DNA of 64,000 nt from Candidatus Blastococcus massiliensis AP3. Lineage in GTDB: Bacteria; Actinomycetota; Actinomycetes; Mycobacteriales; Geodermatophilaceae. The notes below the pieces were generated by a model. The model saw nothing but the letters and a program-made list of their open reading frames with translations, was not told the origin of the DNA and made no database searches. The DNA lies in NCBI RefSeq assembly GCF_000582785.1, contig NZ_HG931174.1, positions 936,671 to 1,000,670 on the forward strand, given 5' to 3'. Positions 52,393 to 61,375 of the stretch are shown in pieces. A program made the translations under genes and the position numbers. Position 1 is the stretch's first letter; the number at the start of each line of letters is the position of its first letter.

Positions 52393-53862
52393 TCAGCCCC
52401 GGATTCGGGCCACCGCGGCGACGACGTCGACCAGGCCGGTGCCCTTGTCGAACGACGTCGTGTAGCCGCCGACGGTCCGGTAGGCGGCACCGTCGGTGTA
52501 CCGGTGGGTGGTGCCCTTCAGCGCGGCCTCGATCTCGGCGGGCGTGGCCGACGGATCGGCCTGGAACAGCTGGGCGACGATGCCGGCCACGTGCGGAGCG
52601 GCCATCGAGGTCCCGCTGATCGTGTTGAACGTGCCGATGTCGAGCAGACCCGGACCGTTGCGGAAGTCCAGCCCCGTCGCGCAGATGGGCAGGTACGGCC
52701 GGCACGCGGAGGTGATGTTCTCGCCCGGGGCGGAGAGGTCCGGCCAGGTGGAGGGGTCGGCCGACGCGCCACGCGAGGAGTACTCGCTGACGACGCCGTC
52801 CCGGGTGCCGGTGTCCTGGTCGAAGTAGGAGGCCACCGAGAGGATGCCGCCGGTCGGGTCCTGCCCCGGCGGGTTGGTGAGGGAGGTCGAGCCGTCGCCG
52901 CCGTCGTTGCCGGCGGCCCAGACGGTGACGACGCCCTCGGCGGCCAGCGCCCGCTGCAGCTTGACGGTGGCGGAGTTCGGGTCGAACTCACCGCCGCCGC
53001 TGGGGCCGTAGCTGTTGTTGGTCACCTTGATCGGCGGGCAGACCGACGCCGGGACACCCTCGCCGCACGGTGCCTCGTGGTTCTCCAGCACCCAGTTGAG
53101 CGCCGAGTCCGCGCCCACGATGAGCAGCACCGCGCCGGTCGAGATGGACACGATGCTGGCTCCGGGGGCCGCGCCCTGGAACGTGCCACCGCCGGACAGC
53201 GTGGTGGGGCGGCCGGCCACGATGCCGCTGACGTGCGTGCCGTGGCCGCCCACCGACAGCGTGTCGGTGTCCACGAACCCGGGGACCGGCACGACGCAGT
53301 CGGGGGTCGACGTCACCTCCACGAGGCAGAGGCTCTTGAGGTTGGCGACGACGGCGCTGCTGCCGTCGGGGTTGCGGAAGTACGGGTGGTTCGGGTCGAT
53401 CCCGGAGTCGATGACCGCCACGGACACGCCGCTGCCGTCGAGGGCCTCGCCGTTCGCGCCGGTCAGCGTGGCCACCGCCTCGGCGCCCCGCGTGGCGACG
53501 TTGGAGGTCTCCTGGGTGAACTCGATCGGGGCGTTGCCCTCGAGGTAGGTGATGCCGGGCTGCGTGCGGACCGACTCGATCTGCTCGGCGGTGCCGGAGG
53601 CCACCACGACGCCGATGCGCTCGAACTCCGTCACGGTGCCCATGCCCGTGGCGGCGACGGCGGCGCGGGCGGCTGCGGCGTCGGTGCCGTGCACCAGGAC
53701 CGTCGTCGACCCGGTGAGGGTGCCGAGTTGCTCGGCGAGGAAGTCCTGGACCGGGGCCGGGGGAGAGCCGCTGGGCGCGGCCTGGGCGGGGGTGGCGGCG
53801 AGAGCGGCGACGACGACCGCTCCGCTGACGGCGCCGAGAAGTCGGCGGGACGAGCGGCTCAT
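52393..53862 (-). CDS. Secreted subtilisin-like serine protease (S8)
   Basis: A 489-residue preproprotein from ATG 53862, with GGAG six bases before. A signal peptide (about 1-29, cleavage near AQAAP) and an inhibitor I9-like propeptide (about 50-117) precede the catalytic domain. Catalytic residues are Asp152 (VAVIDSGID), His207 (GGHGTHVSG) and Ser419 (ISGTSMAAPH), with oxyanion Asn in TNNSYG. It ends after the catalytic domain with no anchor, so it is probably released. Extra Cys pairs in the SLCLVEVTSTPDC loop may form disulfides. Confidence 0.93.
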   Translation of the reverse strand: MSRSSRRLLGAVSGAVVVAALAATPAQAAPSGSPPAPVQDFLAEQLGTLTGSTTVLVHGTDAAAARAAVAATGMGTVTEFERIGVVVASGTAEQIESVRTQPGITYLEGNAPIEFTQETSNVATRGAEAVATLTGANGEALDGSGVSVAVIDSGIDPNHPYFRNPDGSSAVVANLKSLCLVEVTSTPDCVVPVPGFVDTDTLSVGGHGTHVSGIVAGRPTTLSGGGTFQGAAPGASIVSISTGAVLLIVGADSALNWVLENHEAPCGEGVPASVCPPIKVTNNSYGPSGGGEFDPNSATVKLQRALAAEGVVTVWAAGNDGGDGSTSLTNPPGQDPTGGILSVASYFDQDTGTRDGVVSEYSSRGASADPSTWPDLSAPGENITSACRPYLPICATGLDFRNGPGLLDIGTFNTISGTSMAAPHVAGIVAQLFQADPSATPAEIEAALKGTTHRYTDGAAYRTVGGYTTSFDKGTGLVDVVAAVARIRG

Positions 53863-53945
53863 GAGCACTCCAGGCGGGGACACGGCGATGGTGTGTGGCC
53901 TGTCCCAACGACGCCGTCGCCGCGGGGTTACCCCCCGGCTGCCGC

Positions 53946-54027
53946 CGTCCTCCCTCACCGCAACGCGTCCTCCCTCACCGCCCACCGTGAGGGAGGACGC
54001 GCCACGATCAGGTCACCTGATCGTGGC
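53946..54027. repeat. Palindromic intergenic repeat, copy 2 (best preserved)
   Basis: CGTCCTCCCTCACCGC is repeated with a 20-base period (53946, 53966). The second copy forms perfect 14-bp arms with 53987-54000. It is followed directly by a perfect 27-bp palindrome, GCCACGATCAGGT-C and its complement (54001-54027). It lies between the subtilase start and the end of the siderophore ATPase gene. Both hairpins could stop the siderophore operon transcript. Confidence 0.85.
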
Positions 54028-54039
54028 CGGGTCTCGGGG

Positions 54040-54798
54040 TCAGCCGTAGTAGAGGGCGACCGGCCGGCCGTCGATCTCCCGGACGTCGACGGTCGTGTCG
54101 TAGACCGCGGCCAGCACCTCGGGCCGCATGACCTCGCGCGCGGGAGCGTCGGCGACGACGACCCCCTCCCGCATGGCGACGATGCGGTCGGCGTAGGTCG
54201 CGGCGAAGTTGACGTCGTGCAGCACGGTGATGATCCGCTTGCCCAGGTCATCGGCCACCCGGCGGACCAGCCGCATGATCTCGGTCATGTGCCGCAGGTC
54301 GAGGTTGTTCAGCGGCTCGTCGAGCAGCACGTACTCCGTGTCCTGCGCGAGCACCATCGCGATGAAGGCCCGCTGGCGCTGCCCGCCCGAGAGCTCGTCG
54401 AGGAACCGGTGCCGGTAGGGGTCCAGCTCGAGGTAGCTGATCGAGCGCTCGATGTGCTCGCGGTCGTCCACGGTGAGGCGCCCCCGCGAGTGCGGGAACC
54501 GCCCGAACTCCACCAGGTCGTGCACGGTGAGACGTGCGGCGACGTGGTTGTCCTGGCGCAGCACGGCGAGCCTCTTGGCGAGCTCGCCGGACGGCGTCGT
54601 CGCGATGTCCAGCCCGCCGACGGTCACCCGGCCGGCGTCGGGGCGGATCAGCCGGCCGACGAGCCCGAACAGGGTCGACTTCCCGGCCCCGTTCGGGCCG
54701 ATCAGCGCGGTGACACCCTCGCCGCCGAAGCACACCGAGACGTCGTCGACGACCGTCTGGGTGCCGTAGCGCTTGGTGACGTTCTCGAGCGCGATCAT
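54040..54798 (-). CDS. Siderophore ABC transporter ATP-binding protein
   Basis: A 252-residue ATPase from ATG 54798, overlapping the permease stop (ATGA). Walker A is GPNGAGKST, Q-loop in AVLRQDNH, signature ELSGGQRQRAFIA, Walker B YVLLDEPLNNLD and switch His in VLHDVNF. The sequence is of the FecE/YclP/FatE type that powers ferric siderophore import. It is the last gene of the four-gene operon. Confidence 0.93.
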   Translation of the reverse strand: MIALENVTKRYGTQTVVDDVSVCFGGEGVTALIGPNGAGKSTLFGLVGRLIRPDAGRVTVGGLDIATTPSGELAKRLAVLRQDNHVAARLTVHDLVEFGRFPHSRGRLTVDDREHIERSISYLELDPYRHRFLDELSGGQRQRAFIAMVLAQDTEYVLLDEPLNNLDLRHMTEIMRLVRRVADDLGKRIITVLHDVNFAATYADRIVAMREGVVVADAPAREVMRPEVLAAVYDTTVDVREIDGRPVALYYG

Positions 54799-55826
54799 CG
54801 CGCCCCCTTCCGGAGGACGAGGTAGAGGAAGAACAGCCCGCCGGCGAAGTCGATGACCGTGGACAGGGTGCCGCCGTAGCCGAACACCCGCTCCAGCACG
54901 AGCTGGCCACCCAGCAGGCAGACCATGCCGAGCAGCACGGCGGTCGGCACCGTCCAGACGTGGCGGAACGAGCCCGCGTAGGAGTAGGCGAGGTTCGCGA
55001 CGATGAGGCCGAAGAAGAGGATCGGTCCCACCAGGGCCGTGGACGCGGCGATCATCACCGCGATGCCGGCGAAGAGGACCATCACGACCCGGCGGTGGTC
55101 GACCCCCAGGCCCACGGCGGCCGGCTCGCCCAGCGTGAGGACGTCGAGGGTGCGCCGCAGCGGCACGATCGCGACGCACCCGAGCGCGACCAGGACGGCG
55201 GTGAGCGCCAGCAGCGTCTCGTCCGGCCGGGTCAGGGAGGCGAACATGGCATCGCTGAGCACCTGGAAGTCGAGCGGGTCGAGCATCCGCTGCATCCACT
55301 CGGTGAAGCTGCGGAAGAACGTGCCCAGCACGATGCCCACCAGCAGCATCAGGTGGATCGAGCGCCGCTTGCCGCCGAACAGCCAGGTGAACAGCAGGAC
55401 GCTGAAGGCCACCATCACGGCGATCTGGGTCAGCCACAGGGTGAGCTGGTCGAACGCCAGGAACGCCGCGGACCCGGAGACGAACACGACGACGGTGGAG
55501 ATCAGCACGTAGAAGGCGTCGAACCCCATGATCGACGGGGTGAGGATCCGGTTCTGCGTGATGGTGTGGAAGACCACCGTGGAGACGCCGACCGCCGTCG
55601 AGACCACGAGCATCGCGAGCACGGTGCGGCTGCGGTACTCCAGCGCGAACGCCAGCGACCCGGGGACGTCGCCGAACAGGTAGACGCCGGTCAGGGCCAG
55701 GACGACGGCGCCGAGGACGGCGAGCCGGACCCACGGCTGGGCCCACGCGGCGGCGAGCCGGGCGTGGCCGGTGGCCGGCGGGGCGCTCCTGGTCGCCGCC
55801 GTCGTCGCGGTCGAGTCAGTGAGCAC
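54795..55826 (-). CDS. Siderophore ABC transporter permease 2 (YclO/FatC-like)
   Basis: A 343-residue membrane protein of the BtuCD/FecCD permease family, with about nine or ten helices after a 30-residue polar start. NRILTPSIMGFDAFYVL and TALVGPILFFGLIVANLAY are conserved blocks; the latter is the coupling-helix region for the ATPase. GTG 55826 overlaps the upstream permease by 11 bases. Confidence 0.92.
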   Translation of the reverse strand: MLTDSTATTAATRSAPPATGHARLAAAWAQPWVRLAVLGAVVLALTGVYLFGDVPGSLAFALEYRSRTVLAMLVVSTAVGVSTVVFHTITQNRILTPSIMGFDAFYVLISTVVVFVSGSAAFLAFDQLTLWLTQIAVMVAFSVLLFTWLFGGKRRSIHLMLLVGIVLGTFFRSFTEWMQRMLDPLDFQVLSDAMFASLTRPDETLLALTAVLVALGCVAIVPLRRTLDVLTLGEPAAVGLGVDHRRVVMVLFAGIAVMIAASTALVGPILFFGLIVANLAYSYAGSFRHVWTVPTAVLLGMVCLLGGQLVLERVFGYGGTLSTVIDFAGGLFFLYLVLRKGAR

Positions 55827-56835
55827 GGCTCCCCTTGCGCAGCAGCAGCCAGAGGAACAGTGCCGCCCCCACGATGCCGACGACGACCGACAGCGGGATC
55901 TCGTAGGGCATCCGGACGACCCGGGCGACCAGGTCGCAGGCGAGGACGAACACGGCGCCGATGCCCGCGACCCAGGGGATCGCGCGGCGCACGTTGTCGC
56001 CGATGAGGAGGCTGACGACGTTCGGGACGACGAGCCCCAGGAACGGGATCATCCCGGCGGTGACCAGCACCGCGGCCGTGATCACCGCGATGATCACCAT
56101 GCCGACGGCGACCACCCGGCGGTAGTCCAGCCCCAGGTTGGTCGCGAACTCCTCGCCCAGGCCGATGACGCTGAACCGGTCGGCGGCGATCCAGGCGACG
56201 ACGACCATCGCGCCCGCGATCCAGAGGAACTCGTAGCGGCCCTGCATGACCGTGGCGAAGCTGCCCTGGGACCACTGACCGAGCGACTGCAGCAGGTCGA
56301 GTCGGTAGGCGAAGAACGTCGTGACGGCGGCGACGACGCCGCCGAGCATGATCCCGACCAGCGGGACGAGCACGAGCTGGCGCACGGGCACGAACCGCAC
56401 CACGCGCAGGAACACCCAGGTGCCGAACAGCCCGAAGGCCGCGGCGACGGCCATCTTCCCGACGACCGCCAGTCCGGGCAGGAAGACGATCGTGACCAGC
56501 ATGCCGAGGGTCGCGAACTCGGTGACGCCCGTGGTGCTCGGCTCGACGAACTTGTTGCGCACGAGCATCTGCATGATCAGGCCGGCGATGCCCAGCGATG
56601 CGCCGACGAGCAGCACCGCCACGGTGCGCGGGATGCGGCTGGCCACGAGCAGGAACGCCGCGTCGCTCTCCTCCCCGCCGCGGAGGACGGTCGTCGGGGA
56701 CACGTCGGAGACGCCGACGAACAGGCTCGTGACCGCGAGGACGCCGACCAGCACACCGATGAGCACCCCCACCCAGGTGCGGCGGGGCCGCACGCGGGCA
56801 GAGGTGCTCGCCAGGGGTCGGTCGAGCACGGCCAT
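55816..56835 (-). CDS. Siderophore ABC transporter permease 1 (YclN/FatD-like)
   Basis: A 339-residue FecCD-family permease. RIPRTVAVLLVGASLGIAG and GMIPFLGLVVPNVVSLLIGDN are the family blocks. It pairs with the second permease to form the channel. Both are distinct genes, as in the YclNOPQ (petrobactin) and FatDCBA (anguibactin) systems. Confidence 0.92.
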   Translation of the reverse strand: MAVLDRPLASTSARVRPRRTWVGVLIGVLVGVLAVTSLFVGVSDVSPTTVLRGGEESDAAFLLVASRIPRTVAVLLVGASLGIAGLIMQMLVRNKFVEPSTTGVTEFATLGMLVTIVFLPGLAVVGKMAVAAAFGLFGTWVFLRVVRFVPVRQLVLVPLVGIMLGGVVAAVTTFFAYRLDLLQSLGQWSQGSFATVMQGRYEFLWIAGAMVVVAWIAADRFSVIGLGEEFATNLGLDYRRVVAVGMVIIAVITAAVLVTAGMIPFLGLVVPNVVSLLIGDNVRRAIPWVAGIGAVFVLACDLVARVVRMPYEIPLSVVVGIVGAALFLWLLLRKGSRAH

Positions 56836-56872
56836 GTCGGTCAGCGGCGGCGTTCGGCCGGTGCAGCTCCGG

Positions 56873-57895
56873 TCATCGGGCGATCTGCAGGACGTCGTCG
56901 ATCATGATCTTCGTCGTCTCGATGCCGCCGAAGACGATGTACCAGGCGGTCGGGTCCAGGTAGACGATCTGGCCGTTCGTGGCGGCCGTCGTCTGCCGCA
57001 CGATCTCGTTGTCGAGCACGGCCTCCGCTGCCTGGGCGCCCGCCTCGCCGGTGGCGGCGTCGCGGTCGACGACCCACAGGTAGTCCGGGTCGGTCTCCAG
57101 CAGGAACTCGAAGGAGACCGGCTCGCCGTGCGTGGCGGCCTTGATGTCCTCGACGACCGGCTCGACGCCGAAGGCGTCGTAGATGAGGCCGCCGCGGGCG
57201 CCGCGCGCGTCGGAGTTCTCGCCCGCCGGGGCCATCGCGCTGAGCTGCCCGCCGGAGACCATGAGGCCCAGGCCGGTGCCGGCGTCGGCGGTGGCGGCCC
57301 GCGCCTCCTCGATCCCCTGCTCGATCTCCTCGATCGCGTCGGCCGCCTCGTCCTCGGCGCCGAGCACCTCGCCGAGGAAGGTGACGTTGCGCTCGAGGTT
57401 CTCGAGGTAGGTGCCCCGCATGCCCAGGTCGACGGTGGGCGCGATCCGGTTCAATTCCTCGAACAGGGCTGCCGAGCGGCCGCCGATGATGATCAGGTCG
57501 GGCTGCTGGGCCTCGATCCCGATGACGTCGGCCTCGAACAGCGTCCCCACGTCGTACGCGTCGTCGGCGAGGTGCTGCTCGAGGTAGCCGGGGACGGAGT
57601 CCAGCGGCGCACCCGCGACCTCCCCGCCCAGCGCCCCGATGGTGTCCAGGCTGGCCATGTCGAAGACCACGATGTTCTCGGGGTTCTTCGGCACCTCGAC
57701 CGTCGTCTCCTCGAGCTCCGGGTCGGCGTCCTCGTCGGCGGCGTTCACGTTGCGGTCCCAGGTGAAGGAGACCGTCTCGCCGCCCGCCGCGGCACCGGAG
57801 CCCGGGTCGGCCTCGGCGTCGTCACCGCAGGCGGAGAGCGCCAGGACGGCGGCCAGGGGGAGGGCGAGGGCCGAGAGCGGCCGGACTGTGCGCAT
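56873..57895 (-). CDS. Siderophore-binding lipoprotein (YclQ/FatB-like)
   Basis: A 340-residue binding protein. The lipobox LSAC follows a hydrophobic signal sequence at residues 1-22, so it is anchored at the outer face of the membrane. NIVVFDMASLDTIGALG, PDLIIIGGRS and the C-terminal YIVFGGIETTKIMIDDVL match the helical-backbone (class III) binding proteins. A substrate such as a catechol/citrate-type ferric siderophore is likely but unproven. It is the first gene of the operon and lies behind an iron box. Confidence 0.92.
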   Translation of the reverse strand: MRTVRPLSALALPLAAVLALSACGDDAEADPGSGAAAGGETVSFTWDRNVNAADEDADPELEETTVEVPKNPENIVVFDMASLDTIGALGGEVAGAPLDSVPGYLEQHLADDAYDVGTLFEADVIGIEAQQPDLIIIGGRSAALFEELNRIAPTVDLGMRGTYLENLERNVTFLGEVLGAEDEAADAIEEIEQGIEEARAATADAGTGLGLMVSGGQLSAMAPAGENSDARGARGGLIYDAFGVEPVVEDIKAATHGEPVSFEFLLETDPDYLWVVDRDAATGEAGAQAAEAVLDNEIVRQTTAATNGQIVYLDPTAWYIVFGGIETTKIMIDDVLQIAR

Positions 57896-57918
57896 GGTGC
57901 TCCACTTCGGAACTGAGG

Positions 57919-57937
57919 ATAGGTATGCCTAACTAAG
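57919..57937 (-). promoter_or_regulatory. IdeR/DtxR iron box
   Basis: The minus-strand 19-mer CTTAGTTAGGCATACCTAT matches the IdeR consensus TTAGGTTAGGCTAACCTAA at 13 positions. A second half-match, CAGGTTAGGCC, lies just upstream. The site begins 24 bases before the start of the binding-protein gene, suitable for iron-dependent repression. Confidence 0.75.
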
Positions 57938-58070
57938 CCGGGCCTAACCTGCCATACCTGTTCCGGTTCACCGCCGGTGGGGTCCTGACGGCCGGACCGC
58001 CCGCCGGACCGTCGGGCGCGCGCGGGAAGATGGTCGGCGTGCCCCACCCCGTCCGATCGCGGCCCCGGCC

Positions 58071-58433
58071 GTGACGCTGTCGCTGGTCGTCCCGATCACC
58101 GTCGTGTCGGTGGTCGTCGTGGTCGTGGGGGTGGCGTCCACGCTCGCCCGGCGGCGCATCGGCCTGGTCCACCTGGTCGCGGCGGCCGTCCTCGAGGTGC
58201 TGCTGCTGGTCCAGGCGGCGGTGGCCCTGCTCGCCATGGACGGCGAGACCCCGGCGGACACCGCGTCGTTCCTCGGCTACCTGTCCGGCGTCGTCCTCGT
58301 TCCCGTGGCCGGCGTGCTGTGGGCGCGCACCGAGATGACCCGCTGGGCCGGCACCGTCCTGGCCGTGGCCGGGGCGGCCGTCGGCGTGATGATCTGGCGG
58401 CTGCTGGAGCTGTGGGAGGCCACCGGTGCCTGA
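58071..58433 (+). CDS. Small membrane protein, unknown
   Basis: A 120-residue protein from GTG 58071 with about four hydrophobic helices (5-25, 33-55, 65-83 and 92-110). I do not recognise a family beyond an actinobacterial membrane protein pair: the next gene, overlapping by eight bases, is also a small membrane protein. Both may form one complex. Confidence 0.7.
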   Translation: MTLSLVVPITVVSVVVVVVGVASTLARRRIGLVHLVAAAVLEVLLLVQAAVALLAMDGETPADTASFLGYLSGVVLVPVAGVLWARTEMTRWAGTVLAVAGAAVGVMIWRLLELWEATGA

Positions 58434-58866
58434 CGACCGCGTGTTGGGTGCGCCGGCCGAGCGAGACGCCGGGTCCGCGGCGGGCGGCCGCAGGGTGCTG
58501 GTGGCCCTCTACGCGGTCTTCGCGCTGGCCGCGGGCGCGCGGGCCGGCGTGCAGCTGGCGACCCGCTTCGACGAGGCGCCGCTGGCCTACGTGCTCTCGG
58601 CGCTGGCCGCGGCGGTCTACCTCGTGGCGACGGTGGCGCTGGCGCGCGGCCCGGCCGGGCGGCGGACGGCGCTGGTGGCGATCAGCGTCGAACTGGTCGG
58701 GGTGCTCGTCGTCGGGACGCTGTCGCTGGCCGACCCGGCGGCCTTCCCCGACGAGACGGTCTGGTCCGGGTACGGGCGCGGCTACCTCTACGTCCCGCTG
58801 GTCCTCCCGGTCCTCGGCCTCTGGGCCCTCCTCCGTCGCGGAGCGGGACGCACGGCGCACGGCTGA
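58426..58866 (+). CDS. Small membrane protein, unknown (partner of preceding)
   Basis: A 146-residue protein from GTG 58426. After 20 polar residues come four helices (about 24-42, 52-72, 80-100 and 118-137), with the loop ADPAAFPDETVWSGYGRGYLYVP between the last two. The conserved-looking ATRFDEAPLAYVLSA stretch suggests a real family, which I cannot name. It ends six bases before the convergent flavin reductase gene. Confidence 0.72.
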   Translation: MPDDRVLGAPAERDAGSAAGGRRVLVALYAVFALAAGARAGVQLATRFDEAPLAYVLSALAAAVYLVATVALARGPAGRRTALVAISVELVGVLVVGTLSLADPAAFPDETVWSGYGRGYLYVPLVLPVLGLWALLRRGAGRTAHG

Positions 58867-58872
58867 CCGCGC

Positions 58873-59385
58873 TCAGGCCTCGGATCGGTGCAGCAGCCCG
58901 TAGGACCCCCGGTGGAACAGCAGCGGACGGCGGTCGGCCGAGGCGCCGAGGTCGAGCACCCGGGCCACGACGATGGTGTGGTCGCCGCCGTCGTACTCGG
59001 CCCACAGCTCGCCGTCGATCCAGGCGACGACGTCGTCCAGGACGGGGGAGCCGTGCGGGCTCGGCGTCCAGGAGACGCCCTCGAACTTGTCGGTCACCGA
59101 CCGGGCGAAGTTCTGCGACACGGCGTCCTGGCCCTCGGCCAGCACGTTGATGCAGAACCGGCCGATGTCCCGCAGCCGCGCCCAGGTCCGCGAGGTGCGG
59201 GCCGGCGCGAACGCGACCAGCGGCGGGTCCAGCGACAGCGAGCTGAACGACTGGCAGGTGAAGCCGATGGGGCCGTCGGCGGTGTCCGCGGTGAGCACGG
59301 TGACCCCGGACGCGAAGTGGCCCAGCACGTCGCGCAGCACCCGCGGGTCGACGATCCGGGGGGCGCCCTCGGTGGGCCCGGTCAC
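58873..59385 (-). CDS. Flavin reductase-like protein
   Basis: A 170-residue FMN-binding split-barrel protein from GTG 59385, overlapping the HMG-CoA lyase stop (GTGA). FASGVTVLTADTADGPIGFTCQSFSSLSLDPPLVAFAP and CINVLAEGQ are the family blocks, with GDHTIVVARVLDL near the end. Members supply reduced flavin to two-component monooxygenases. No oxygenase is adjacent; coupling to HMG-CoA lyase suggests a place in leucine or related carbon breakdown. Confidence 0.9.
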   Translation of the reverse strand: MTGPTEGAPRIVDPRVLRDVLGHFASGVTVLTADTADGPIGFTCQSFSSLSLDPPLVAFAPARTSRTWARLRDIGRFCINVLAEGQDAVSQNFARSVTDKFEGVSWTPSPHGSPVLDDVVAWIDGELWAEYDGGDHTIVVARVLDLGASADRRPLLFHRGSYGLLHRSEA

Positions 59386-60317
59386 CGGTCGTCCCGGGAC
59401 CGCGGCACGGACCGGCCGCCGGCCCGGTACAGCGAGCTGGGCAGCTCGTGCCCCACGGCCTGCTCCGTCACCCGGGCGGCAGCCAGGACTGCGTCGAGGT
59501 CCAGCCCGGTCCGCACACCCGACTCCTCGAGCATGTAGACCAGCTCCTCCGTGGCGATGTTGCCGCTCGCGCCCGGGGCGAACGGGCAGCCGCCGAGCCC
59601 GCCGATCGACGCGTCGAGCTGCGTCACACCCGCCTGGACGGCGGCCAGTGCGTTGGCCTGGCCGGTGCCGCGGGTGTCGTGGAAGTGCACGCCGACCGGG
59701 ATGCCCGGGCAGGCGCGGCGGACGGCGTCGAGCAGCTGCACCACGCGCAGCGGCGTCGTGGTCCCGATCGTGTCCCCCAGGCACAGCTGGTCGGCGCCGG
59801 CCGTGACCGATGCCCGGGCGACGTCGACGGTGCGGGAGATCGCCGTGCGGCCGTCGAACGGGCAGTCCCAGGCGGTGGCGATGATGACCTCCAGCGAGCC
59901 GCCGGCCCCGTGGGCGAGGTTCGCGATCTCGCCGACGCGGCCCACCGCCTCCGCGGTGGTGCATCCGGCATTGGCCCGGCTGTGCCCGTCGGTGGCGGAG
60001 ACCACGTACTCGAGGTCGGCCACCCCGGCGTCGACCGCGCGGACGGCGCCCCGGGGGTTGGCCACCAGGGCCGACCAGTGCACCTCCGGCCAGCGGCTCA
60101 GCTCGGCGGCGACCTGGTCGGCGTCCGCCAGCGCCGGTACGGCCTTGGGCGACACGAACGACGTCGCCTCGATCCGGCGGACCCCGGTGGCGACCAGCGC
60201 CTCCAGCATGTCCAGCTTGGCCTCCAGCGGAACGGGTGCCTCCAGCTGGAGGCCGTCCCGCATGCCGACCTCCCGGACGTCGATCTCCGCGGGCAGGACC
60301 AGGTCGAACTCGTTCAC
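59382..60317 (-). CDS. Hydroxymethylglutaryl-CoA lyase
   Basis: A 311-residue TIM-barrel enzyme from GTG 60317, with AGGAGG seven bases before. VREVGMRDGLQLE (metal Asp and Arg), RIEATSFVSPKAVPALAD, GVHFHDTRG (metal His pair) and the signature GGLGGCPFAPGASGN, with its catalytic Cys, are all intact. It splits HMG-CoA to acetoacetate and acetyl-CoA, the last step of leucine degradation. The other leucine genes are not in this window. Confidence 0.92.
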   Translation of the reverse strand: MNEFDLVLPAEIDVREVGMRDGLQLEAPVPLEAKLDMLEALVATGVRRIEATSFVSPKAVPALADADQVAAELSRWPEVHWSALVANPRGAVRAVDAGVADLEYVVSATDGHSRANAGCTTAEAVGRVGEIANLAHGAGGSLEVIIATAWDCPFDGRTAISRTVDVARASVTAGADQLCLGDTIGTTTPLRVVQLLDAVRRACPGIPVGVHFHDTRGTGQANALAAVQAGVTQLDASIGGLGGCPFAPGASGNIATEELVYMLEESGVRTGLDLDAVLAAARVTEQAVGHELPSSLYRAGGRSVPRSRDDR

Positions 60318-60462
60318 GCCGTACCTCCTGACAAGGGTCTCCGCGCATCCTCCACCCGTCCGGGGTCCCCCGATGAGGCGACCCGGAACGGTTCCGTGAC
60401 GCCTGCCGCGCCGTTCGTCGGTGGCGTCGCGCAAGATGAGTGCAGGCGACGGAGGTGGGGAT

Positions 60463-61362
60463 GTGATCGAGGTGGTGGGCGCGTTCCCCCCTGCTGACCG
60501 GCGCAGCGCCTTCGCGAACGCCCCGATGGGGGTCGCGCTGACCACGCCGGACGGCGTCCTGGTCGACGTCAACCCGGCGCTGGGCGAGCTGCTGGGCCGC
60601 ACGCCAGAGGAGCTGTACGGCACCTCCGTGCACGACATGATCCATCCCGACCTCGCGGCCGCCGCCCGCGAGGCGTTCGCGGCCCTGCTGACCGACCACA
60701 GCCGGCCGCTGCGGCACGAGACCCGGCTGGTGCGCGCCGACTCCACGGCGGTGCCGGTCCAGCTGACCGCCTCCTGGGTGGAGGAGACGCCCGAGGGCCA
60801 GGCCGCGCACCTGGTGATCATCATCGAGGACATCACCGAGCGGAAGGCGCTCGAGGCGCAGCTGGTCCACCGCTCGCTGCACGACCCGCTCACCGGGCTG
60901 CCCAACCGGCTGCTCTTCCAGGACCGGCTGTGGCACGCCCTGGAACGGGGTCAGCGCGAACGCACGCCCACCTGCGTCCTGATCATGGACCTCGACGGGT
61001 TCAAGGCGATCAACGACGAGCTCGGCCACCCCATGGGCGACCTCGTGCTCGTCGCCTTCGCCGACCGCCTGCGCTCGGTGCTCCGGGCCAGCGACACCGC
61101 CGCGCGACTCGGCGGCGACGAGTTCAGCATCGTCTGCGAGAACACCGAGCCCGCCGACGCGGAGGTGCTCGCCGACCGGCTGCGGGCCGCGGTCACCCAG
61201 CCCCTGGAGCTCAGCGGGCAGGAGGTCTCGATCGGCATCAGCATCGGGATCGGCTCGGCACCCGGCGGGGAGGAGCCCGGCGACGTGCACGAACAGGTGG
61301 TCCGGGCCGCCGACGACGCGATGTACGCCGACAAGAGCCGGCGCCGCCCTCCCCGCCGCTAG
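60463..61362 (+). CDS. PAS-GGDEF diguanylate cyclase
   Basis: A 299-residue soluble protein. GTG 60463 is chosen for the GGAGG seven bases before; ATG 60436 would add nine residues. A PAS domain (about 15-130, SAFANAPMGVALTTPDGVLVDVN) is followed by a GGDEF domain (about 140-295) with RLGGDEFSIV intact and LIMDLDGFKAINDELGH. It should make c-di-GMP in response to a PAS signal. No inhibitory RxxD five residues before GGDEF is evident. No EAL domain is attached. Confidence 0.9.
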   Translation: MIEVVGAFPPADRRSAFANAPMGVALTTPDGVLVDVNPALGELLGRTPEELYGTSVHDMIHPDLAAAAREAFAALLTDHSRPLRHETRLVRADSTAVPVQLTASWVEETPEGQAAHLVIIIEDITERKALEAQLVHRSLHDPLTGLPNRLLFQDRLWHALERGQRERTPTCVLIMDLDGFKAINDELGHPMGDLVLVAFADRLRSVLRASDTAARLGGDEFSIVCENTEPADAEVLADRLRAAVTQPLELSGQEVSIGISIGIGSAPGGEEPGDVHEQVVRAADDAMYADKSRRRPPRR

Positions 61363-61375
61363 GACGTCCGCGCCG

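Noticed and set aside
53940..54035. Peptides such as SSLTAHREGGRATIRSPDRG read across the repeats
   Set aside because: The same peptide appears at both good repeat copies because the DNA element is repeated, not because it is coding. It overlaps gene ends in mixed frames.
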